Shown here one piece after another: positions 7,829 through 14,031 of a stretch of DNA of 18,881 nucleotides. Position 1 is the stretch's first letter; each line of letters begins with the position of its first letter. Under the pieces are notes generated by a model that ran no database searches, was not told the DNA's origin, and saw nothing but the letters and a program-made list of their open reading frames with translations. A program made the translations under genes and the position numbers. The stretch is from NCBI GenBank assembly GCA_041562215.1, contig JBFEYJ010000035.1, positions 1 through 18,881 on the forward strand, given 5' to 3'. The stretch comes from JBFEYJ01 sp041562215 (GTDB taxonomy: Bacteria > Pseudomonadota > Gammaproteobacteria > Thiohalomonadales > Thiohalomonadaceae).

Positions 7829-9129
7829 CACCGACCGGTCGTAGCCTGGCGCTCACTGCGCTGCTTGCCCTGCTGCTCCTGCTCAGCCACTTCTTTCCGT
7901 GGCTGGAGACGTTGCGCCTGCCCGCCACGGCCATTCTGTTCATTGCCCTTGTCTACGACTTTCTTCACGCCTGGAATGAATCCCCAGCCGAAGTGCGTCG
8001 TACCCTGCGCAGCAGTATCCCCGTCGGCGTGTGGAGCAAGGTCGTTCTCTCGGTACAGAATACCAGCCGGCGACAATGGTCCCTCCATATTCATGACCAC
8101 TATCCCGGCGAGTTCGAGGTCGACGGCTTGCCCGCGGAGCACAACATTCCGCCACAGCGCCGATTGGAACTCACCTATGCGATCCGTCCGCCGAGTCGCG
8201 GTAACGCCGAATTCCCCGGCACCGACCTTGTGATCCGCTCGCCACTGGGTCTGTGGCAACGCAAACACCATATTGCACACAGCACCAGCAGCCGTGTCCT
8301 GCCCAATTTTCGCGCCATCAGTCACTACGCCCTGCTGGCCACCGATAACCGTCTGAGCCAGATCGGCGTCAAGCGCCGGCAACGCCGCGGCGAAGGGAAC
8401 GACTTTTACCAATTGCGTGAATACCGGGCAGGCGACACGCTACGGCAGATCGATTGGAAAGCGACCTCGCGTTACCGCAAACTTATCGCCAAGGATTACC
8501 AGGATGAGCGCGATCAGCAAATACTGTTCATGCTCGACTGCGGCCGCCGCATGCGTCACGCTGAAGAAGAGGGAGCACACATGGACCAGGCGCTCAATGC
8601 CATGCTGCTGCTTGCCTACGTGGCATCAAATCAGGGAGACGCTGTCGGTTTCCTTTCATTTGGCGGCAACCATCGCTGGCACCCACCTCGAAAAGGCGGC
8701 AACGTGATCCAGCAGATGCTCGGCGACACTTACGATATCGAGGCGGGTACCGAGGCGGCTGACTATCTCGAGGCCGCGCGCCAACTCATCCCCCTACAAC
8801 GCCGTCGGGCACTGGTTGTCATCATCACCAACACCCGTGACGAAGACAGCGATGACCTTATTGCCGCCGTACGCCTGCTGAGCCAGCGCCACCTCGTGGT
8901 GATTGCCGATCTGAGAGAAGAGATCCTGGACAGGGCACAATTAGAGCGCGTCCACGACTTTCCTGCCGCATTGCGGTTCCACGGCGTGCAGGATTACCTG
9001 GAGAAACGCACACGCAATCACGAACAGCTGCGTCACCATGGCGCCTTGACTCTGGATCTGTTGGCAAAACAGCTTCCCGTCGCACTGGTGAACGAATACC
9101 ATCTGATCAAGGCATCCGGGAGGCTGTGA
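7825..9129 (+). CDS. DUF58 (VWA-like) membrane-anchored protein, MoxR partner
   Basis: The product is 434 aa, starting at GTG 7825 within a GTGA overlap with the moxR-type gene. Two hydrophobic segments at about 8-24 and 31-47 anchor it, and the rest would be cytoplasmic. The DUF58 core is GDTLRQIDWKATSR (203-216), followed by a VWA-like strand FMLDCGRRM (235-243). The DxSxS metal-site residues of true VWA domains are thus changed to DCGRR, which is frequent in this family. DUF58 proteins are the usual partners of MoxR ATPases and may present clients to them. It closes the six-gene cluster. No terminator hairpin with a T-run follows. Confidence 0.95.
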   Translation: MTPTGRSLALTALLALLLLLSHFFPWLETLRLPATAILFIALVYDFLHAWNESPAEVRRTLRSSIPVGVWSKVVLSVQNTSRRQWSLHIHDHYPGEFEVDGLPAEHNIPPQRRLELTYAIRPPSRGNAEFPGTDLVIRSPLGLWQRKHHIAHSTSSRVLPNFRAISHYALLATDNRLSQIGVKRRQRRGEGNDFYQLREYRAGDTLRQIDWKATSRYRKLIAKDYQDERDQQILFMLDCGRRMRHAEEEGAHMDQALNAMLLLAYVASNQGDAVGFLSFGGNHRWHPPRKGGNVIQQMLGDTYDIEAGTEAADYLEAARQLIPLQRRRALVVIITNTRDEDSDDLIAAVRLLSQRHLVVIADLREEILDRAQLERVHDFPAALRFHGVQDYLEKRTRNHEQLRHHGALTLDLLAKQLPVALVNEYHLIKASGRL

Positions 9130-9245
9130 GGCACAGAGGCTTTATCGCCATAGAAATAACCCCTCCATTCAGGTAAACTTTTCAGCTTGTCTCAAGTCCG
9201 CTTGTTGACTCCATCCAGTAATCTCCAAATCAAACGCCAACCACT
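9130..9245 (+). promoter_or_regulatory. Short gap before the ABC exporter pair
   Basis: These 116 bp separate the DUF58 gene from yadG. TTGACT at 9205-9210 would make a good -35, but the bases 16-18 nt downstream (AAATCA region) are a poor -10 and too close to the start at 9246. No terminator is seen. Either the exporter is read through from the upstream cluster or its promoter is unrecognisable by eye. Confidence 0.25.
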
Positions 9246-10166
9246 ATGCATGCCCTCGAACTCCATGGCCTGAAAAAGACCTACCGCAACGGTTTTGAAG
9301 CCCTCAAGGGAATCGACCTGGTTGTTGAGGAAGGCGACTTCTTCGCCCTGCTCGGTCCCAACGGCGCCGGCAAATCGACCACCATCGGCATTATTACCTC
9401 ACTGGTGAACAAATCCGCCGGCAACGTCAAGGTCTTTGGCGAGGATCTCGAACACGCGCCAATGAAGGTCAAGCGCTCTCTCGGCCTGGTGCCGCAGGAG
9501 TTCAACTTCAACATGTTCGAACCGGTCGAGGAAATCGTGCTCAATCAGGCCGGTTATTACGGCGTGGCGCCCTCCGAGGCACGGGAGCGAGCCGAAGAGT
9601 CGCTAAAAAAACTCGGGTTGTGGGAAAAACGGCGCACCACCGCCCGTGCCCTCTCGGGCGGGATGAAACGCCGGTTGATGATCGCTCGTGCCCTGGTGCA
9701 CGACCCGAAGCTGCTGATCCTGGACGAGCCCACCGCCGGGGTCGACATTGAGCTGCGCCGTTCTATGTGGCAATACCTGCGCGAGATCAACCAGCGCGGT
9801 ACCACAATCATCCTCACCACCCATTACCTGGAAGAGGCCGAGCAATTGTGCCGTAACGTGGCAATTATCGACCGTGGCGTGATCATCAAGAACACCAGTA
9901 TCCGGGCACTGATCAACCAGCTCGACCGGGAAACCCTGATCCTCGAGCTACAACAGCCTCTACAGCAGACGCCGAAACTGACGGACTATCCCTGCACGCT
10001 CATTGACGAACAGACCCTTGAGGTGGAGATCCGGCGTGAACAGGGCCTCAGCAAGCTGTTCGAAGAACTCAAACACGATGGCATTGAGGTGACCGGCATG
10101 CGCAACAAGGCCAACCGGCTGGAAGAGCTGTTTCTTGGCCTGGTCGAAAGCGGAGTGAATCAATGA
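9246..10166 (+). CDS. yadG: ABC transporter ATP-binding protein, YadG-type
   Basis: The product is 306 aa. Walker A is GPNGAGKST (37-45), the Q-loop glutamine is Q84 in VPQEF, the signature is LSGGMKRRL (136-144), Walker B is LLILDEPTAGVD (156-167) and the switch histidine is H193 in TTHYLEEAE. All are intact. Residues 225-306 form the C-terminal regulatory extension of this ABC-2 exporter class. Length and sequence fit E. coli YadG, whose substrate is not established. The next gene, its permease, starts within an ATGA overlap. The start has no obvious ribosome site (preceding bases CCAACCACT), so translation may be weak or the true start slightly different. The 116-bp gap upstream contains TTGACT at 9205-9210 but no acceptable -10 partner. 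Confidence 0.93.
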   Translation: MHALELHGLKKTYRNGFEALKGIDLVVEEGDFFALLGPNGAGKSTTIGIITSLVNKSAGNVKVFGEDLEHAPMKVKRSLGLVPQEFNFNMFEPVEEIVLNQAGYYGVAPSEARERAEESLKKLGLWEKRRTTARALSGGMKRRLMIARALVHDPKLLILDEPTAGVDIELRRSMWQYLREINQRGTTIILTTHYLEEAEQLCRNVAIIDRGVIIKNTSIRALINQLDRETLILELQQPLQQTPKLTDYPCTLIDEQTLEVEIRREQGLSKLFEELKHDGIEVTGMRNKANRLEELFLGLVESGVNQ

Positions 10167-10936
10167 GCTTGCAGCACTACCGTATCGCCTTCACCACCAT
10201 CCTGCTCAAGGAGATGCGCCGCTTTCTGCGCATCTGGGTGCAGACCATCCTGCCGCCGATGATCACCACCGCCCTCTATTTTGTCATCTTCGGCAAGATG
10301 ATCGGTAGCCAACTGGCCCCGATCGAAGGCTTCAACTACATGGACTATATCGTGCCCGGCCTGATCATGATGACGGTGATCACCAACTCTTACGCCAATG
10401 TGGTCTCCTCTTTCTACGGATCCAAATTCCAGCGTTATGTGGAGGAGCTGCTGATCGCACCAATCCCCCATTCTCTTATTCTGCTGGGGTTTATTGGCGG
10501 TGGTGTAGCACGCGGGCTAATTGTCGGGGTGATGGTCACGCTAGTCGCGACCTTCTTCGTCGACCTCCAGTTGCACAATATCTGGATCACACTGAGCGTA
10601 GCGCTACTGACCTCGATCCTGTTTGCCCTTGCCGGTTTTATCAATGCAGTCTACGCCAAGAGTTTTGATGACATCTCCATCATCCCCACCTTTGTGCTGA
10701 CCCCACTGACCTATCTTGGCGGAATTTTCTATTCCGTGACGATGCTGCCGGGGATCTGGCAAGAGATCTCGCTGGTAAATCCGATTCTTTATATGGTCAA
10801 CGCCTTCCGCTATGGCATGCTTGGCGTCTCCGACATCGACATGGCAACGGCCTATGGCGTGATTATCCTGTTCATCATCGCCTTCTATAGCTACAGCCTG
10901 TGGCTGCTAAAGCGTGGAGTGGGACTGCGCGGGTGA
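10163..10936 (+). CDS. yadH: ABC-2 type transporter permease, YadH-type
   Basis: The product is 257 aa and starts in the ATGA overlap at 10163-10166 with its ATPase, so the two are translationally coupled. Six membrane segments lie near 26-45, 62-82, 108-133, 141-163, 172-193 and 231-249, as expected for a permease acting as a dimer. Family marks are FYGSKFQRYVEELL (84-97), containing the cytoplasmic coupling region, PTFVLTPLTYLGGIFY (175-190) and NPILYMVNAFRYG (206-218). It resembles E. coli YadH and exporters of the DrrB type. Together with the ATPase it would form a complete exporter. The substrate cannot be read from sequence. Confidence 0.93.
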   Translation: MSLQHYRIAFTTILLKEMRRFLRIWVQTILPPMITTALYFVIFGKMIGSQLAPIEGFNYMDYIVPGLIMMTVITNSYANVVSSFYGSKFQRYVEELLIAPIPHSLILLGFIGGGVARGLIVGVMVTLVATFFVDLQLHNIWITLSVALLTSILFALAGFINAVYAKSFDDISIIPTFVLTPLTYLGGIFYSVTMLPGIWQEISLVNPILYMVNAFRYGMLGVSDIDMATAYGVIILFIIAFYSYSLWLLKRGVGLRG

Positions 10937-11200
10937 TATCGCTGTTCCAATAAACTCCCGTCACCCTCGTCCCGAGAACAATGGTTGAGATAAAAACTCT
11001 CCGGGAGTGTCTGGATATACCGTTAATTATGGCGTTATCCGGGCGATCGCAAGCGGAGCGGATTTTGATTGGCAGCTTGTCGGAGACGACTTGATAGCGA
11101 AATGGGATTGCATGGCAAACTCATCTCCCCCGAAAAGACTAAAGGCGCCTCGTCATCAAAGTAGGTCACCCGGCCGTTTAGGGGAAACAGGCTATCACCA
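10937..11200. other. Convergent intergenic region between yadH-type gene and prfC
   Basis: This 264-bp stretch lies between the 3' ends of two convergent units. It holds no clear intrinsic terminator. ACTCCCG (10954-10960) and CGGGAGT (11002-11008) are perfect complements but 41 nt apart. On the minus strand a frame without start codon support is open from about 11195 down to a stop near 11040. It contains an SLFPLNGRVTYFDDEAPL-like stretch that I do not recognise. On the plus strand a GTG-initiated frame (11007-11285) runs into the end of prfC and has arginine- and serine-rich, shadow-like composition. I annotate neither as a gene. Confidence 0.5.
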
Positions 11201-12781
11201 TCACTTCTCTCGCGTGGCGCGGAAGGCTAGATCGGGCCATCGCTCTTCGGTAAGTTGCAGGTTGACGCGTGTTGGGGCGATGTAGGTCAGATCACCGGCA
11301 CCGTCAATGGCCAGATTGTCAGTGGCCTTTTTAATGAAATCATCAAGCATCTTCTCGTCATCACATTCTACCCATCGGGCGGTAGTGATGTTGACCGGCT
11401 CGAAAATGGCATCGACCTTGTACTCATCCTTGAGGCGCTGCGCCACAACATCGAACTGCAGCACACCGACAGCGCCAAGGATGAGATCGTTGTTCTTCAT
11501 CGGGCGGAACAGCTGTGTGGCGCCCTCTTCCGAAAGCTGTTGCAAGCCTTTCAGCAACTGTTTGGACTTGAGAGGGTCCTTGAGAACGGCGCGGCGAAAC
11601 AGCTCCGGCGCAAAGTGTGGGATGCCGGTGAATTTCAGATCCTCGCCAAGGGTAAAGGTGTCACCAATCTGGATGGTACCGTGATTATGCAGGCCGATGA
11701 TATCGCCCGGCCATGCCTCCTCGATGTGACCGCGTTCCTGGGCCAAAAAGGTGATGGCATTGGGGATCTTCACATCGCGGCCAAGGCGCACCTGGCGCAT
11801 CTTCATCCCCGGCAAAAATTGGCCTGAACAGACACGCAGGAAGGCAACGCGATCACGGTGCTGTGGGTCCATGTTCGCCTGGATTTTGAAGACGAAGCCG
11901 GTAAATTTTTCCTCAGCCGGCTCCACCACTCGCGAGAGTGTGGCACGCGGTAACGGTGTCGGTGCGTAATCCACCAGAGCGTCCAGGATCTCCTGTACGC
12001 CAAAGTTGTTGATTGCCGAGCCGAACAGCACCGGGCTAAGCTCGCCCTTGCGGTAGGCCTCCAGGTCGAATTCGTGGCTGGCGCCGCGCACCAGTTCCAC
12101 CTCGTCGCGGAAGTTGGCGATCTGGCTGCCGAACAGTTCATCCAGACGCGGATTGTCCAGCCCCTGGATCACTTCACCGTCGAGCTTCTTGCCGCCATGG
12201 GTGGCGGACATGATGATAATACGGTCGTTGTAGAGATCGTATACACCCTTGAAAGCCTTGCCCATGCCAATAGGCCAGGTCAGCGGTGCGCACTGAATCT
12301 TGAGGATATCCTCCACTTCATCGAGCAGGTCGATGGGCTCGCGTCCCTCACGATCGAGCTTGTTGATGAAGGTGATAATCGGTGTATCCCGCAGTCGACA
12401 CACCTCCATCAATTTAATCGTCCTCTCCTCGACACCCTTGGCCGCATCGATCACCATCAGCGCCGAGTCCACGGCGGTGAGGGTACGATAGGTATCCTCG
12501 GAGAAGTCTTCATGACCGGGGGTGTCCAGCAGATTGATGATACTTTCACGATAAGGGAACTGCATCACCGAGGAGGTCACGGAGATCCCTCGCTCCTGTT
12601 CGAGCTTCATCCAGTCAGAGGTGGCATGACGCGCGGCTTTGCGTCCCTTGACCGTACCGGCAAGCTGGATCGCCCCTCCGAACAGCAGTAGCTTTTCGGT
12701 GAGCGTGGTTTTACCCGCATCGGGGTGGGAGATGATCGCAAAAGTGCGGCGCTTGCTGACCTGAGTGGAAATTGTGCTCAT
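11201..12781 (-). CDS. prfC: Peptide chain release factor 3 (RF3)
   Basis: The product is 526 aa (E. coli RF3 is 529). It is a translational GTPase that recycles RF1/RF2 from the ribosome after peptide release. G1 is HPDAGKTT (19-26), the switch I region is ERGISVTS (63-70), G3 is DTPGH (86-90) and G4 is NKLD (140-143). Domain II and the RF3-specific C-terminal domain follow at full length, with segments such as GVLQFDVVAQRLKDEY near 435-450. The region DWMKLEQERGISVTSSV is characteristic of RF3 rather than EF-G. The start is the ATG at 12781, with only a weak ribosome site upstream. It is transcribed divergently from the FIST gene across 103 bp and convergently toward yadH. It stands alone as a single-gene unit. 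Confidence 0.98.
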   Translation of the reverse strand: MSTISTQVSKRRTFAIISHPDAGKTTLTEKLLLFGGAIQLAGTVKGRKAARHATSDWMKLEQERGISVTSSVMQFPYRESIINLLDTPGHEDFSEDTYRTLTAVDSALMVIDAAKGVEERTIKLMEVCRLRDTPIITFINKLDREGREPIDLLDEVEDILKIQCAPLTWPIGMGKAFKGVYDLYNDRIIIMSATHGGKKLDGEVIQGLDNPRLDELFGSQIANFRDEVELVRGASHEFDLEAYRKGELSPVLFGSAINNFGVQEILDALVDYAPTPLPRATLSRVVEPAEEKFTGFVFKIQANMDPQHRDRVAFLRVCSGQFLPGMKMRQVRLGRDVKIPNAITFLAQERGHIEEAWPGDIIGLHNHGTIQIGDTFTLGEDLKFTGIPHFAPELFRRAVLKDPLKSKQLLKGLQQLSEEGATQLFRPMKNNDLILGAVGVLQFDVVAQRLKDEYKVDAIFEPVNITTARWVECDDEKMLDDFIKKATDNLAIDGAGDLTYIAPTRVNLQLTEERWPDLAFRATREK

Positions 12782-12884
12782 GCGGAATAATCTTGTCTAA
12801 AGCGGACTATTCTACAGCATTACAGAGAAGCCAAGAAGTGCCATAATCCGTGCAGTACGGGGTTAATCAGGGAAAAGAGAAGCT
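12782..12884. promoter_or_regulatory. Divergent promoter region, prfC / FIST gene
   Basis: These 103 bp must hold promoters for both directions. Rightward, ATTACA (12819-12824) is followed after 17 bp by CATAAT (12842-12847). These match the sigma70 boxes at 4 and 5 of 6 positions and would start transcription about 30 nt before ATG 12885. Leftward, TAGAAT on the minus strand (12814-12809) is a plausible -10 for prfC, but I see no good -35. The two elements overlap, so the promoters might interfere with each other. Confidence 0.45.
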
Positions 12885-14030
12885 ATGCCGGCGAAGCGAT
12901 ATGCACATCTCGCCACCACGGATATCGGGGCGATTACCGCCCAGCTTGATAACTGGCGCCAACGCTTTCCGCGGATGGGGGTAATGGCCTTCCTGCCGGA
13001 AAGAGAGAGCTCCCGCCTTGCCGCCATTCAGTCACTGTTTCGCGAAAACAACACTCCCCTGGTTGGCGCGATATTCCCCGCTATTATCATCGATGGACGA
13101 TTTCACTCCGATGGCATTCTGCTCTATTGTTTCGAACAGATGCCCCGCTATCTGCTGCAGGAAGGACTCGCGCGGAGAGGTATCCCCCCGGTGGAGGCAA
13201 GCACCACCTTGGCGGCAAATATCGAGAAAAAACTTGGTGATGAGGATGGAACGACCAGCCTGTTCCTTCTATTCGATGCCATGCTGCCTCAGATTGGACT
13301 GATCCTCGAGGAGCTCTACATGCAATTAGCCGACAAGGTGCACTATATGGGCATCAACGTCGGAAGTGAGAGCTTCCAGCCAATACCCTGCCTGTTTGAT
13401 GCCCGGCGATTGATTCAGAACGGGGTGCTCGCCCTGCTGCTTCCCGACCACGAAGGTGCGGCGCTGGAGCATGGCTACCGCGCACCGGAGCAGCTGGTGG
13501 CGGCAACTTCGACAGATGGCAACCGCATCATCAGCATCGACTGGCGGCCTGCCTTCGAGGTCTATGCCGAACGGATCAAGGAGCAGTACGGCGTGAATAT
13601 CACGACTGAGAACTTCTACCAGTACGCCGTGCACTTTCCCTTCGGCATCATCCGCGCCGATAGCGAGGTACTGGTACGCATCCCGGTAACACTGATGGAG
13701 GACGGCTCGCTGTTTTGTATCGGTGAAATCCCTTCAAATGCCATACTCACTTTGCTGGAGGCACCTCTGGCCGAATCCTTCCACACCACGGAATTACTCG
13801 CCGAGCACTTCCCGAAGCCAGATGTCGCCCCCCCTCCGCTCATTTTTTACTGTGCCGGACGGCGACTCCACCTTGGTCTGGAGGCTTCACAGACGGAACT
13901 GCAATCACTATCCGCCCGCTTGGGAAATATCCGGCTTTATGGGGCATTATCACTGGGCGAGATCGGTAGCTCCCGACGCGGCGGCTACCCCTTGTTTCAC
14001 AATGCTGCGATTGTCGTGACAAGGCTATAA
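12885..14030 (+). CDS. FIST-domain sensory protein
   Basis: The product is 381 aa with no membrane segment or signal peptide. An FIST_N region (about 30-215) is followed by FIST_C (about 225-365). The end is diagnostic: GALSLGEIG near 353-361, then a PLFHNAAIVV segment, the usual close of FIST_C. The N-terminal part contains LVGAIFP and GINVGSESF, corresponding to the conserved 'GCST' and 'GANAG'-like turns. FIST domains are proposed to bind small ligands such as amino acids and occur beside chemoreceptors, histidine kinases and c-di-GMP proteins. The stop is followed after one base by the ATG of the GGDEF/EAL gene, so the two are almost certainly co-translated. GGGAAAAGAGAAG upstream of 12885 is a purine-rich ribosome site. 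The ligand cannot be inferred. Confidence 0.9.
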   Translation: MPAKRYAHLATTDIGAITAQLDNWRQRFPRMGVMAFLPERESSRLAAIQSLFRENNTPLVGAIFPAIIIDGRFHSDGILLYCFEQMPRYLLQEGLARRGIPPVEASTTLAANIEKKLGDEDGTTSLFLLFDAMLPQIGLILEELYMQLADKVHYMGINVGSESFQPIPCLFDARRLIQNGVLALLLPDHEGAALEHGYRAPEQLVAATSTDGNRIISIDWRPAFEVYAERIKEQYGVNITTENFYQYAVHFPFGIIRADSEVLVRIPVTLMEDGSLFCIGEIPSNAILTLLEAPLAESFHTTELLAEHFPKPDVAPPPLIFYCAGRRLHLGLEASQTELQSLSARLGNIRLYGALSLGEIGSSRRGGYPLFHNAAIVVTRL

Positions 14031-14031
14031 C

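Noticed and set aside
7181..7831. Minus-strand open frame (216 codons) opposite the MoxR gene
   Set aside because: Antisense to Walker B and sensor motifs of MoxR; not protein-like.
8530..8560. Loss of the metal-site DxSxS motif in the DUF58 protein as evidence of inactivation
   Set aside because: DUF58 proteins commonly deviate from the VWA metal motif, so DCGRR is not by itself unusual.
10954..11008. ACTCCCG...CGGGAGT as a terminator for the ABC exporter genes
   Set aside because: The 7-bp arms are separated by 41 nt and no T-run follows; too weak to call.
11007..11285. GTG-initiated plus-strand frame between yadH and prfC
   Set aside because: The second half runs antisense into prfC and is arginine/serine-rich. 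The first half has a protein-like start, but I recognise no family.
12074..12691. Long plus-strand open frame (205 codons) inside prfC
   Set aside because: It lies fully antisense to an intact, unmistakable RF3 gene, has no ribosome site and a histidine/arginine-rich composition typical of shadow frames in GC-rich DNA. The same applies to 11255-11827.
12782..12884. Possible c-di-GMP riboswitch upstream of the FIST-GGDEF/EAL unit
   Set aside because: The leader is only about 30-40 nt from the candidate promoter and shows no GEMM-type conserved blocks.
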